DNA of 50,216 bases from Deltaproteobacteria bacterium (GCA_019309115.1 JAFDGW010000028.1:1-50216), one strand, 5' to 3'; positions 37,547 through 46,253 are shown, counted from the stretch's first letter. The notes: generated by a model from the letters alone, not told the origin. Numbers and translations are program-made.

Positions 37547-37999
37547 TTAAGCCCTGAAATTCACATTTACATCGACTTCTTTCAATTTTTCTGTAAACTC
37601 TTCGGGAAAATCAGCTCGGCTTTGTTTCTGGTAGTTGTACGCCACTATCAGCCCGGTTCCCGTTGCAACGATGCGGTTTTGCTTCGTGCTGTGAATTGCA
37701 TATTCCTGTTCCATCTCTGATTTGCTGATCCACAGGGTTCTGGCTCCCACGAGAATTGTATCAGGGAACTTGAGAGGACGAATGTATTTGCAAGATGTAG
37801 CAGCCAGAATTGGCCCGATACTGGTTTTTTGCATAATTTCCATCAGTCTTGTGCACGTGAAATATTCAACTCTGGCAGATTCAAAATACCTGAAATAAAT
37901 TACGTTGTTCACATGTTGGAATGCGTCCATGTGTCCCCATAACACGGGAAGTGTTATGATAACGGGAAATTGATTTATAGTAACATTCTTTTTCGACAT
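37547..37999 (-). CDS. Hotdog-fold acyl-CoA thioesterase (4HBT/YbgC-like)
   Basis: This 150-residue protein has the hotdog thioesterase pattern: VLWGHMDAFQHVNNVIYFRYFESARVEYF, with the catalytic aspartate in the HMDxxxHVNN motif. Members hydrolyse short acyl-CoA or 4-hydroxybenzoyl-CoA-type thioesters. The natural substrate is unknown, but the nearby acyl-CoA genes suggest short-chain or aromatic acyl-CoA. AAGGAGG precedes the ATG. It is divergent from the cysteine synthase fusion gene. Confidence 0.9.
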   Translation of the reverse strand: MSKKNVTINQFPVIITLPVLWGHMDAFQHVNNVIYFRYFESARVEYFTCTRLMEIMQKTSIGPILAATSCKYIRPLKFPDTILVGARTLWISKSEMEQEYAIHSTKQNRIVATGTGLIVAYNYQKQSRADFPEEFTEKLKEVDVNVNFRA

Positions 38000-38106
38000 G
38001 AGGTTTCCTCCTTATTTCAAATGGAGTGCTGGATTCGGTGATCGAAATAGTATATTGAAGCTTCTTTCTGAGTAAATTGCATTTCCTTACTGCAATGGGG
38101 GTGTAA

Positions 38107-40431
38107 ATGGTGGGGAAGAATGTTTTCAACAGTGTTTTGGAATGCATTGGACACACTCCGCTGGTGAAAATAAACCGCCTGAACCCAAATTCCAAAGTAA
38201 CCGTTTATGCAAAGCTGGAATCGAAAAATCCTGGCGGTTCCATAAAGGATCGAGTCGCTCTTACAATGATTGAAGAAGCCGAGCGCAAAGGAGTTCTTAC
38301 AAAAGACAAAATCATAATTGAGGCCACCAGTGGCAATACAGGCATTGGTCTTGCTATGGTAGCAGCAGTAAAAGGCTACAGGGTTATCCTGGCCATGCCG
38401 GAAACGGCTAGTACGGAAAGACAGAAAATACTCAGGGCCTTTGGTGCCCAGATTCTGCTAACGCCTGGAACACTAGGAACTGACGGTGCGATAGAGGAAG
38501 TTTATCGCCTTGTGCGCGAAAATCCTGACCTTTACTTCATGCCGGACCAGTTTAACAACCCAGCCAATCCCTTGGCTCACTATTTAGGAACGGGCCCCGA
38601 AATTTATGAGCAGACTGACGGCAAGGTCAATGTCGTCGTCGTAACACTTGGCACGTCGGGTACGGCAATGGGAATTCTTAAGGCGATGAAAGAGAGAAAT
38701 CCCGACATAGAAGTTGTTGCCGTCGAACCCTATCCAGGCCATAAAATACAAGGCTTGAAGAATATGAAAGAATCCTACATTCCGGGAATCTTCGATCGCT
38801 ACGCCTTGGACCGCATAATCCACGTAAGGGATGAAGAAGCTTTTGAAATGGCGAGAAAGCTCGCTCGAGAAGAAGGCATCTTTGCAGGGATGAGTTCGGG
38901 AGCTGCTATGGCGGTGGCCATTAGAATGGCTCAGGAAAGAGAGGATGGTATCATTGTAGCAGTTCTTCCCGACGGCGGAGACCGTTATCTTAGCACCAAC
39001 CTCTTTACGGTCATGCTGGAGCCGGATTTCCGATTTTTTGATCAGCTGACAATGAAATTAAAACAACTAAAACCCGTAGAAGAAGGGAAAATTCGCCTGT
39101 TTATAACGGGTCCCCCCTTAGATGGATCTCTTACGATAAATGAGTCAAGAAGGTTTTTCGTTGCGGACCTCCTTGTTCGTTTTCTGGAAGCAAAAGGATT
39201 TTCCACCCTGGCCGTTATGACCGTGCCCGACCTTGATAGCAGAACCATACAGATGCTGGATCGTGCAGGAAAAGATTTCGAATCATTCGTCAAGGAAAAA
39301 CTTCAAGATCTCTTTGACCTTTTCGATAGATTTAACATAAAAAGACCCTACCGTTGCGCTAGGGTTTCGGAATACACGGATGTAATTGTCGATAAGGTTC
39401 AAGAACTTATTGACAAGGGCTTCGCTTATGAAAAGCTGAGATCCGTTTATTTCAATATATGTCGCTTTTCTGACTATGGAAAACTTGCCCACATTGACCC
39501 ACGGGAAACCGTTCCCGGCAAAAGAATTGATCCATCTCTTTTCGAAAAACAAAATCCTCGGGATTTTGCTTTGCTTAAACGAGCTAGTCTAAACGAGTTA
39601 AAACGAGGCCTTTACATGAAGGCCCGGTGGGGAAATGTAATCCCCACGTGGCACATTGCGGCTTCGACTATTTTGCTAAGCCAATGGGGGACACCTGTTG
39701 ACATCTATCTTAGCGGAGCGGACTTCCTCTTTCCCCATCTTGAAAACGTTCGGGTGGTTGGAGAAGCCCTTGCCGGTAAACCCGTAGCCCAGGTGTGGCT
39801 CGTATGTGAGCGGCTATGGGTACGCAAGAAGGCTTCGAGCGACGAATTTGATGAAACTACCACCCTTTATGACTTGCTGAATGAAGGATTCCGACCGGAA
39901 GAGGTCAGATTTTGGTTGCTGAGTGCTCACTACCGGAAGCCTCTCCACGCATCAAGAAGCGGACTTGCAAACGCAGTGAAATCTTTCAGGCGTCTCAGAC
40001 GCTTTGTTGCTGCACTTCATTTGCCGCCCGTGAAAAGTGGTGAATCTAATAGCAGGTTTTCCGACCTCCTCTATAAACTAGAACGGGAATTCTTTGATGC
40101 TTTATCAGAAGACATCAACACCCCGAAGGCATTGTCGGCGCTTTTTGCCTTTGTCCGCGAGGCTAATGCTATTATGCGGGAATCTGGCATAAGCGAGGAA
40201 GACAGGCAAAATACGCTGAATCTATTGAAAAAGCTTGATGCCGTGCTTGGGATCCTTGGTAAAGACCTGGTGCCTCCGGAACCTATAATAACTGAGCTTT
40301 TAAAGCGTAGGGAAGTGGCCAGATTGAATGGTAATTGGGACGAAGCGGATCGGTTGAGGCAAGAGTTGGAGGACAAAGGCATTCGTATTTACGACACGCC
40401 TGCTGGCACCAGGTGGGAACGCGTTGATTAA
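38107..40431 (+). CDS. Cysteine synthase fused to a degenerate cysteinyl-tRNA-synthetase-like domain
   Basis: Residues 1 to about 310 form a fold-type-II PLP enzyme of the CysK/CysM type, with K47 (GGSIKDR) as the PLP lysine, ATSGNTGIG substrate loop and the GTSGTAMG phosphate-binding loop. Residues 330-774 align with class I CysS along its length, including the C-terminal DINTPKALSALFAFVREAN and GNWDEADRLRQELEDKGI parts. However, the CysS signature residues are lost: zinc cysteine to T334, HIGH to TINE (343-346), second zinc cysteine to A519, zinc Glu to V548, and KMSKS to KKASS (574-578). Only H544 of the four zinc ligands remains. It is one continuous frame from the ATG at 38107. The first half is probably a working cysteine synthase. 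The second half probably does not charge tRNA and may be regulatory or structural. Confidence 0.92.
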   Translation: MVGKNVFNSVLECIGHTPLVKINRLNPNSKVTVYAKLESKNPGGSIKDRVALTMIEEAERKGVLTKDKIIIEATSGNTGIGLAMVAAVKGYRVILAMPETASTERQKILRAFGAQILLTPGTLGTDGAIEEVYRLVRENPDLYFMPDQFNNPANPLAHYLGTGPEIYEQTDGKVNVVVVTLGTSGTAMGILKAMKERNPDIEVVAVEPYPGHKIQGLKNMKESYIPGIFDRYALDRIIHVRDEEAFEMARKLAREEGIFAGMSSGAAMAVAIRMAQEREDGIIVAVLPDGGDRYLSTNLFTVMLEPDFRFFDQLTMKLKQLKPVEEGKIRLFITGPPLDGSLTINESRRFFVADLLVRFLEAKGFSTLAVMTVPDLDSRTIQMLDRAGKDFESFVKEKLQDLFDLFDRFNIKRPYRCARVSEYTDVIVDKVQELIDKGFAYEKLRSVYFNICRFSDYGKLAHIDPRETVPGKRIDPSLFEKQNPRDFALLKRASLNELKRGLYMKARWGNVIPTWHIAASTILLSQWGTPVDIYLSGADFLFPHLENVRVVGEALAGKPVAQVWLVCERLWVRKKASSDEFDETTTLYDLLNEGFRPEEVRFWLLSAHYRKPLHASRSGLANAVKSFRRLRRFVAALHLPPVKSGESNSRFSDLLYKLEREFFDALSEDINTPKALSALFAFVREANAIMRESGISEEDRQNTLNLLKKLDAVLGILGKDLVPPEPIITELLKRREVARLNGNWDEADRLRQELEDKGIRIYDTPAGTRWERVD

Positions 40432-40476
40432 TCACGGCTGGCAGTAACAATTACATCGGTACAACAAATAGAGTGA

Positions 40477-41208
40477 TTAAAACACAGGATAAACGTTTCC
40501 CGTTTCTATAATCTGCCAACCCCTAGGCGTCTTGCCAAGAAGCAAGTTAACACACCAGCCCGTTTGACAATAGGCAAGTATCTCTTCAGGAAGCCTTAGC
40601 TCTACCATTTCTATTTCCGACGATAAGCTGGAAAGTATTATCCTACCCGGCAATACTTCCTCTATGACGAACAGGTCATCTATTTCAGCACTCCAAAAGC
40701 GAGGTGCATGACTGTGGGCATGTTCATAAAGCAGGCGCGCTAGCCGTTCTGCTGCCGGAAGAACCTTGGCTGCTTCTCCGGCATAACGTATGGCTTTGTT
40801 TGCTTTTGCCTTTCCGACATACCCGCACTCAGCCAGCCACTTACACAGCTTCTTGGTAACCGTGCCGGACGATCTCAACAGAGACTCGGATGCAGCAACC
40901 TTGCGGATCATGAACTCTCCGAGAAAAGTCGGAATCGCCGTAATGATTTTATCAGCACCGAAAATAGAGCAAAACTCCAGTCCTTTATAGCTATACATTC
41001 TTTCGTAAAGTTGATACTCGGCGTCGGACAGGAAATTGGGGCCGTACCCATCAAGACAGTGTTGCAGTAATTCTATGACCACACGATACTGCTTAAGGGT
41101 AGCTTCCTTAAGCCTGGTTGCTTGATCTTTTAAAAACAGGTCCAGGAGTTCCTCGATATTCGGATTAGCTACTTGAGGAAACGGAATTATCTGTGCCTTT
41201 CGCTTCAT
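40477..41208 (-). CDS. Protein of unknown function with an integrase-core-like N-terminus
   Basis: I do not recognise this 243-residue protein. Residues about 15-60 (LFLKDQATRLKEATLKQYRV and following) resemble the helical core-binding part of tyrosine recombinases, but no catalytic domain follows. The C-terminal part (LPGRIILSSLSSEIEMVELRLPEEILAYC) is a beta-rich segment. The protein is mostly soluble, without signal or membrane helices. An ATG at 41208 and a GTG at 41214 are both possible starts; GGACGG is the only ribosome-binding-site candidate. It is isolated between the convergent cysteine synthase fusion gene and the zinc-ribbon gene, 33 bp upstream on the same strand. Confidence 0.7.
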   Translation of the reverse strand: MKRKAQIIPFPQVANPNIEELLDLFLKDQATRLKEATLKQYRVVIELLQHCLDGYGPNFLSDAEYQLYERMYSYKGLEFCSIFGADKIITAIPTFLGEFMIRKVAASESLLRSSGTVTKKLCKWLAECGYVGKAKANKAIRYAGEAAKVLPAAERLARLLYEHAHSHAPRFWSAEIDDLFVIEEVLPGRIILSSLSSEIEMVELRLPEEILAYCQTGWCVNLLLGKTPRGWQIIETGNVYPVF

Positions 41209-41246
41209 TTTCACCGTCCATTGAATTAAATATTATCGCCATCTGC

Positions 41247-41564
41247 TTATACTTTCGTTCCACATCTGGGGCAATAGTTAAATGAAGGTTCTAGGATCAT
41301 ACCACACTTGGGACATTCTAGGCGAGTTCCAACGGAGAAGTTTGCTATTTCCTCGGCTCGATCAGGGGGTGCTGTAAAGCCACACCGCTCACACATCAGC
41401 AGAGGTTCCCCTTTTTTGACCCTGAACAACGGGATGAAGAACAGGGTTAGGTAATGGTCTATCCTCTTTATCTTCGCCTGCGCCAGGCCGCAGGCCGGGC
41501 ACAAACGAGGGTTTTCATCCAGAGTAACGGTTTTCGGCTGAACTCCACCAACGAAAAAGAACAT
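41247..41564 (-). CDS. Zinc-ribbon protein
   Basis: This 105-residue protein has four CxxC pairs: CPAC (residues 22-25), CERC, CPKC and CPRC, which would form two zinc ribbons. The N-terminal MFFFVGGVQPK is like that of small zinc-ribbon proteins, and a hydrophobic stretch (HYLTLFFIPLFRV) follows the first pair. Function is unknown. GGAGGGT precedes the ATG. It lies 17 bp downstream of the TauE-like exporter gene and may be co-transcribed with it. Confidence 0.85.
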   Translation of the reverse strand: MFFFVGGVQPKTVTLDENPRLCPACGLAQAKIKRIDHYLTLFFIPLFRVKKGEPLLMCERCGFTAPPDRAEEIANFSVGTRLECPKCGMILEPSFNYCPRCGTKV

Positions 41565-41581
41565 GAATGTTACCCTCCTGC

Positions 41582-42499
41582 TCAGCGTGCTATTGCTCTG
41601 AATGCCGGCCAGAGATATTTTATAGAGACTGCCATAATAGTGAGCCCGAGAATCACTTTAATTATGGTTGCAGGCATCCTTCGTTGCAATCGTGCTCCTA
41701 CATAGATTCCAATCAATCCACCAAATCCAAAGAGTGACCCAAGAAACCAGTCGGGAGATGCTTGCGATGTGGCACTGCTCAAGGGTCCAAAAGCGTAAAA
41801 CAAAGCAGCCACGATAGAGGATACCCAGGTTGAGCAGAGAGAAGCTCCGGAAACGATATACACTGGCAGATTCATAACGGAAATCAGAAAAGGTGCCATC
41901 AGTGCTCCACCTCCAATACCGTATGCTCCACCGATGACGCCCACAATCAAGGAAACAAGGACTATAGGGATCAGCGAGAAGGTGTAAGGCTTTTCATTAA
42001 AATAAACCGTGCTCTTTATTCCAAAAGCTTCCTGGGTGATTCGGCCTGAAGCCAGCGGGGTTTTTGTTCCACCCGTTCTTTCCCCAATAGCACTCCACAG
42101 TATCCTCAAGCCTAGATATGTTAGCACGAGTCCCACAAATATTTTGAACCTGGCTGGGTCCGGAAGATACCTGATACGAATGTAATAACCCACAAAAACA
42201 CCTGGCAGAGTTCCCCCCACAAGGGCACCAAATATGATTCTTGAAAACTTGCCATCCCTTATGTACCGATAAACACCCCCTGGAATGGCCACAATGTTAT
42301 AAACAAAGTTTGTTGCACTAACGCCCGGAGAGGTGTAATGAAGAACGCTCATTTGAAAGGGAAGGAGTATGAAAGCCCCGGAAACTCCCCCCATGGAAGT
42401 GAAAGACGAGATTAAACACATGACTAAGGGAGGCAAAAATAGGTAAGTATTCACCCCGGATGTTTCAAAGTGCCATTTGAAGATTTCGAAGATGTCCAT
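41582..42499 (-). CDS. TauE/SafE-family membrane permease
   Basis: This 305-residue inner-membrane protein has eight or so membrane helices in two halves with the family motifs MGGVSGAFILLPFQM near the start and VIGGAYGIGGGALMAPFLI in the middle. TauE/SafE members are implicated in export of sulfite or organosulfur anions; the substrate here is not known. I chose the ATG at 42499, with AAGGAGAG before it, over an upstream one at 42523. It is divergent from the nucleotidyltransferase gene with only 39 bp between starts. Confidence 0.9.
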   Translation of the reverse strand: MDIFEIFKWHFETSGVNTYLFLPPLVMCLISSFTSMGGVSGAFILLPFQMSVLHYTSPGVSATNFVYNIVAIPGGVYRYIRDGKFSRIIFGALVGGTLPGVFVGYYIRIRYLPDPARFKIFVGLVLTYLGLRILWSAIGERTGGTKTPLASGRITQEAFGIKSTVYFNEKPYTFSLIPIVLVSLIVGVIGGAYGIGGGALMAPFLISVMNLPVYIVSGASLCSTWVSSIVAALFYAFGPLSSATSQASPDWFLGSLFGFGGLIGIYVGARLQRRMPATIIKVILGLTIMAVSIKYLWPAFRAIAR

Positions 42500-42538
42500 A
42501 AGAGCTCTCCTTAGGAATTTCAACTGCGAGTTTGTAAT

Positions 42539-43918
42539 ATGAGCGAAAAAACCCCAAAAAACAACTCACTCAGTGATACGGTAACACTCCAGTCGCAAAT
42601 TGGAACCATATGCATCCCACGTGAGGTTTATTCCTTTGTTAAGTGGCTTACAAATTCTGGGTATGCGGTCTGGTTCGTCGGCGGGATTATACGTGACGGG
42701 CTTCTCGGTAAAAACCCGAAGGATTGGGACATTGCCACCACAGCGCCATCTGAAGTCGTTATTAAATCACCCTTTAAGGCAATACCAGTTGGAATTCGGT
42801 TCGGGGTTATTCATGTGGTGGTGGGAAACGATGTGGTGGAAGTCGTTAGTATTCCCGAATCAACAAAAGTCGGAACCATTGATGCCGATCTGGAACGACG
42901 GGATTTCACCATAAATGCAATGGCTTTGAGTTTTCCCGAAGGAAAGCTGATTGACAGGTACGGTGGACGAAGGGATCTCAAAGCCGGGCGTATAAAAGCC
43001 GTACGTGATCCGGACGCTAGGTTTCGGGAGGATCCGGTACGGATACTCAGAGCGGCTCGTTTCGTGTCCACCTATGGCTTCAAAATCGCTGCCGAAACCA
43101 GGAAGGCAATGAAACGCAATGCAGAAGCGCTTAAGACCTCACCAATCGAAAGAATCCGTGACGAAATGTTCCGACTACTTCCGGGTGATAACGTGGTTGC
43201 TGCTGTGGATATACTCAGAAGCGCCGGAGCACTTTCTCAGTTCTTTCCAGAAATCCTAGAAGGATGGCGGAAAAAGCAAAATGAATTCCATAAATTCGAC
43301 ATCTACCGTCACATCCTGCTTTCTGTTTCCTTTGCCCCACCCAGGTTGCGGGTAAGACTCGCGGCTCTTTTTCATGACATCGCAAAACCGAGGGTCCGAG
43401 TTAAAAGGGGTAATCGTTATAGATTTTTTGGTCATGATAAGGAAAGTGAAAAACTGGCCAGGGAAATCCTGGAGAGGTGGAGGGTAAATCACGACCTGAT
43501 AGAGCAAGTATGCCGCCTTGTGAAAAATCACATGGTGTATGATATCCAAAAGTGGTCCGATGCTGCCATACGCCGGCTAATAGCTCGGGTTGGCGAGGAT
43601 TTGATAGAAGACTTTATTGAGCTCGTACGGGCAGACAGACTGGCTCACGGGTTTGGCACGGACAGCCTTGTAGAAGTGGAAAACCTAAGAAAAAGAGTTC
43701 ACGAACAGTTAAATCAGCGTCCTCCACTCAAAACCACGGATCTTGCAGTCAACGGCCACGATGTTATGAGGATCCTTGCCATTCCACAAGGCCCGGAAGT
43801 AGGCCGAATATTAAGGTTTCTTCATGCACATGTGGTGGACCATCCACAAGATAACAATAGAGAGAAGCTCATCGAACTTATGCTTAAACTCCGTCCAGCG
43901 CCTGCTGCAAATCGGTAG
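42539..43918 (+). CDS. CCA-adding enzyme/poly(A) polymerase family protein with HD domain
   Basis: This 459-residue cytosolic protein has the class II nucleotidyltransferase head (VWFVGGIIRDGLLGKNPKDWDIATTA, with the DxD metal pair), the RRDFTINAMA motif and the RNA-binding region DPVRILRAARF, followed by an HD domain (ALFHDIAKP, then FFGHDKESE and VKNHM). This layout is typical of bacterial tRNA nucleotidyltransferases that add or repair CCA. Poly(A) polymerase I is an alternative. The nearby tRNAs already encode CCA, so repair is the likelier role. The ribosome-binding site is weak. Confidence 0.9.
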   Translation: MSEKTPKNNSLSDTVTLQSQIGTICIPREVYSFVKWLTNSGYAVWFVGGIIRDGLLGKNPKDWDIATTAPSEVVIKSPFKAIPVGIRFGVIHVVVGNDVVEVVSIPESTKVGTIDADLERRDFTINAMALSFPEGKLIDRYGGRRDLKAGRIKAVRDPDARFREDPVRILRAARFVSTYGFKIAAETRKAMKRNAEALKTSPIERIRDEMFRLLPGDNVVAAVDILRSAGALSQFFPEILEGWRKKQNEFHKFDIYRHILLSVSFAPPRLRVRLAALFHDIAKPRVRVKRGNRYRFFGHDKESEKLAREILERWRVNHDLIEQVCRLVKNHMVYDIQKWSDAAIRRLIARVGEDLIEDFIELVRADRLAHGFGTDSLVEVENLRKRVHEQLNQRPPLKTTDLAVNGHDVMRILAIPQGPEVGRILRFLHAHVVDHPQDNNREKLIELMLKLRPAPAANR

Positions 43919-43945
43919 ACAACACTTTTATACCATGATTTCGTC

Positions 43946-43974
43946 TTGACTTTTTGAAGGCATGAAGCTAAGAG
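43946..43974 (+). promoter_or_regulatory. Possible tRNA-Gln/Glu promoter
   Basis: TTGACT (43946-43951) and TAAGAG (43969-43974) are 17 bp apart, 16 nt before the tRNA-Gln start. The -10 is a poor match, so this is tentative. Confidence 0.4.
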
Positions 43975-43989
43975 AACTGCAGCTGTGGT

Positions 43990-44063
43990 TGGGGGATCGT
44001 CTAATGGCAGGACGGCGGACTCTGGATCCGCTAGTCTAGGTTCGAATCCTAGTCCCCCAGCCA
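43990..44063 (+). tRNA. tRNA-Gln (anticodon CTG)
   Basis: Acceptor stem TGGGGGA/TCCCCCA, anticodon stem GCGGA/TCCGC with loop CTCTGGA (anticodon CTG), T-arm with GGTTCGAATCC and encoded CCA make a complete 74-nt cloverleaf. It is 9 bp before tRNA-Glu. Confidence 0.96.
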
Positions 44064-44072
44064 TTTTCATGT

Positions 44073-44148
44073 GGTCCCATCGTCTAGCGGCCTAGGATAT
44101 CGGCCTCTCACGCCGAAGACACGGGTTCGAGTCCCGTTGGGACCACCA
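44073..44148 (+). tRNA. tRNA-Glu (anticodon CTC)
   Basis: Acceptor stem GGTCCCA/TGGGACC, anticodon loop CTCTCAC (anticodon CTC), T-arm GGGTTCGAGTCCC and encoded CCA form a complete 76-nt tRNA. Its 3' end is next to the integrase gene and is the likely integration site of the element to its right. Confidence 0.96.
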
Positions 44149-44263
44149 TATACAAGGTTCGCTTTGTTTCTTAAAATCTCACAAACCTAGATAAATCAAG
44201 GCTTCACATCAAATCTCTATATCATAGTGTTTCATAAAATACCTTGACATCCCGTTAAAATAT

Positions 44264-44311
44264 GCGGTAGCTTTTAAAGTAATGGCATTTCAGAGCAAAA
44301 GGGGCTACCGC
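44264..44311 (+). promoter_or_regulatory. Integrase leader hairpin covering the ribosome-binding site
   Basis: GCGGTAGC (44264-44271) pairs with GCTACCGC (44304-44311), and TTTT (44272-44275) can pair with AAAA (44297-44300). The second arm ends two bases before the integrase ATG, and the AAAGGGG ribosome-binding site (44298-44304) lies within the paired region, so the hairpin could repress translation. A TTGACA at 44244 is the best -35 candidate but no clear -10 is seen. Otherwise the 165 bp after tRNA-Glu hold nothing I recognise. Confidence 0.6.
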
Positions 44312-44313
44312 TT

Positions 44314-45516
44314 ATGCCTTTGACAGATACTAAAATCCGCACAGCAAAACCAAAAGACAAAGAATACAAGCTATATGACACAAAAGGCCTGTGCATAATC
44401 ATAACACCTAGTGGAGGCAAATGGTGGAGGTTTAACTATTCTTATGGAGGTAAACGTAAAACTATCAGCTTAGGAACCTATCCGGAAGTTAGTCTGAAAG
44501 AAGCCAGAGAGCGTAGAGACGAAGCAAGGCGTTTACTTGCTCAAGGCATAAATCCAAGTGAACATCGTAAAAAGGAAAAGCAAAAGCTTTTAGAACGCCA
44601 GGCTAATACCTTTGAAAAAATAGCGCTTGAATGGTTCAATAGCCGTAAGAATAGCTGGTCAGAAAGCCATGCAAGCCGTGTATATGGACGTCTTGAAAGG
44701 TTTATACTTCCTTTCCTGAAAGGTAAGCCAATAACTGAAATTACTCCACAAGAGATCCTGGAAGTAATCAGACCCATAGAGGCCAGGAATACCATTGAAA
44801 CTGCTCGTAGAGTACTTCAGATAATCGGACAGATATTTAGATATGCTGTATCCATTGGCAAAGCGGATTATGATCCAACATACTCACTCAAAGGCATAAT
44901 TCCTCCATCAGAAGTAAAACACATGCCTGCTCCAACAGATCCACAGGTAATAGGCGGAATATTAAGGGCTTTGGATGCTTTTGGCGGTACTTTTGTTGTG
45001 AGGTGCATAATCAGATTACTTCCTCTTGTGTTTGTACGTCCTGGAGAGCTTAGAACAATGAAATGGCAGGACGTGGATCTTGAAGCCGCTGAATGGCGCT
45101 TTATCCTTTCCAAAACAAAAACTGAACACATTGTGCCTTTATCCCGTCAAGCACTTGAAATCTTACATGAAATACATCCTGTTACTTCTCACTATCCTTC
45201 TGGCTGGGTATTTCCTTCAATCCAGAGTCCAGATAGACCTCTAAGCGATATGACCATAAATGCTGCATATAAAAGGCTAGGAATAGACACAAAAAGAGAG
45301 CTTACAGCACATGGTTGGCGAGCCATTGCAAGGACATTGCTGCATGAAAAGCTGGGCTATCCACCTGAAGTAATAGAGCATCAGCTTGGCCATAAGGTCC
45401 CTGATATGCTGGGTAATGCGTATAACAGAACCAGGTTCCTGGAGCAAAGAAGGGAGATGATGCAGAAGTGGGCAGATTACCTGGACCAATTGAAGGCAGG
45501 AAGACCATTTTTGTGA
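44314..45516 (+). CDS. Tyrosine-type site-specific integrase (P4-like)
   Basis: This 400-residue recombinase has an N-terminal DUF4102-type arm-binding domain (PLTDTKIRTAKPKDKEYKLY), a helical core-binding domain (NTFEKIALEWFNSRKNSWSE) and a catalytic domain with R242 (VRPGELR), H333-xx-R336 (HGWR), H360 (LGHK) and nucleophile Y370. All catalytic residues are intact, so it should be active. It catalyses integration and excision at a tRNA 3' end, here presumably tRNA-Glu. The ATG at 44314 follows AAAGGGG. The stop overlaps the next gene by 4 bp. Confidence 0.96.
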   Translation: MPLTDTKIRTAKPKDKEYKLYDTKGLCIIITPSGGKWWRFNYSYGGKRKTISLGTYPEVSLKEARERRDEARRLLAQGINPSEHRKKEKQKLLERQANTFEKIALEWFNSRKNSWSESHASRVYGRLERFILPFLKGKPITEITPQEILEVIRPIEARNTIETARRVLQIIGQIFRYAVSIGKADYDPTYSLKGIIPPSEVKHMPAPTDPQVIGGILRALDAFGGTFVVRCIIRLLPLVFVRPGELRTMKWQDVDLEAAEWRFILSKTKTEHIVPLSRQALEILHEIHPVTSHYPSGWVFPSIQSPDRPLSDMTINAAYKRLGIDTKRELTAHGWRAIARTLLHEKLGYPPEVIEHQLGHKVPDMLGNAYNRTRFLEQRREMMQKWADYLDQLKAGRPFL

Positions 45517-46211
45517 CAATCTTTTGGGAAAGTTTACCGGGTGAACTGAATAATATCCCACCTGGAGCCTATCAGGCTGGAGTATTAAGCAAGCTACCTG
45601 ATGGCAGAGCTGTAATTGACGGTTCATTTTTAACCAGGGAAAGCATCAATCTTGGACGTACCAGGCTAACACTTAACTGCCCTTACGAGGAATTTATCAG
45701 CACATTTGCAAGAAGGTCCCCACCACGCAAACCAGGAAGAAAGAAGGAGCCATCAAGGCCGATAACTATACTGGCCCATTATCATATGGTATCAAGCCTT
45801 TATAAGATACTGGGTAAAAGAGAAAGCAAGAAGAATTGCCGTCTTGTTGTTGCAAGACAATTTCACATTGGAGGCGACAACCCAGATAACATAAATCGCC
45901 AGGTACGTCGTGCAATAAGCGAAGGTGAAAGATACCTACACAAGCTGGCTAAATTCCTGGGCCCAAAGAACAAGCCACACATAGTCGTATTTGGGAGCTC
46001 TGAGACACTCAAAAACTGGACACTTGCTTGGATTTCTTACTTTGCCCCGGAGGGATGGAACCCCGAGAAAAAACCAGATCACGCAGTAAAAGGCGGCCTG
46101 TGGTGCTTCTGGGGTGATCAGGTAAAGAACGAAAAGATAAGCTTTCGTGTTGAGCTCAGCGATCCTGACGATGAAGGGCCATACTTCTTTATCGACTGCT
46201 TCAGTATATGA
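45513..46211 (+). CDS. Unknown protein translationally coupled to the integrase
   Basis: I do not recognise this 232-residue protein. The GTG at 45513 overlaps the integrase stop (GTGA) and has AGGAAG 8 nt upstream. It is basic in the middle (RRSPPRKPGRKKEPSRP, about residues 74-90) with a C-terminal half containing KNKPHIVVFGSSETLKNW and a conserved-looking RVELSDPDDEGPYFFIDCF end. No signal or membrane segment is obvious. Coupling suggests it is made in step with the integrase and could be a recombination accessory or cargo product. Confidence 0.7.
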   Translation: MTIFWESLPGELNNIPPGAYQAGVLSKLPDGRAVIDGSFLTRESINLGRTRLTLNCPYEEFISTFARRSPPRKPGRKKEPSRPITILAHYHMVSSLYKILGKRESKKNCRLVVARQFHIGGDNPDNINRQVRRAISEGERYLHKLAKFLGPKNKPHIVVFGSSETLKNWTLAWISYFAPEGWNPEKKPDHAVKGGLWCFWGDQVKNEKISFRVELSDPDDEGPYFFIDCFSI

Positions 46212-46221
46212 GGCAAAAAAG

Positions 46222-46253
46222 GGGACAAAAATTAACGAACCTATTTTTGTCCC
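46222..46253. terminator. Hairpin downstream of the integrase-coupled gene
   Basis: GGGACAAAAAT (46222-46232) pairs with ATTTTTGTCCC (46243-46253), an 11-bp stem with a 10-nt loop. On the plus strand no T-run follows, but on the minus strand a TTTTTT run follows. It may be a transcription end for plus-strand RNA by other means, or a regulator site, since GGGACAAA recurs at 46381. Confidence 0.45.
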
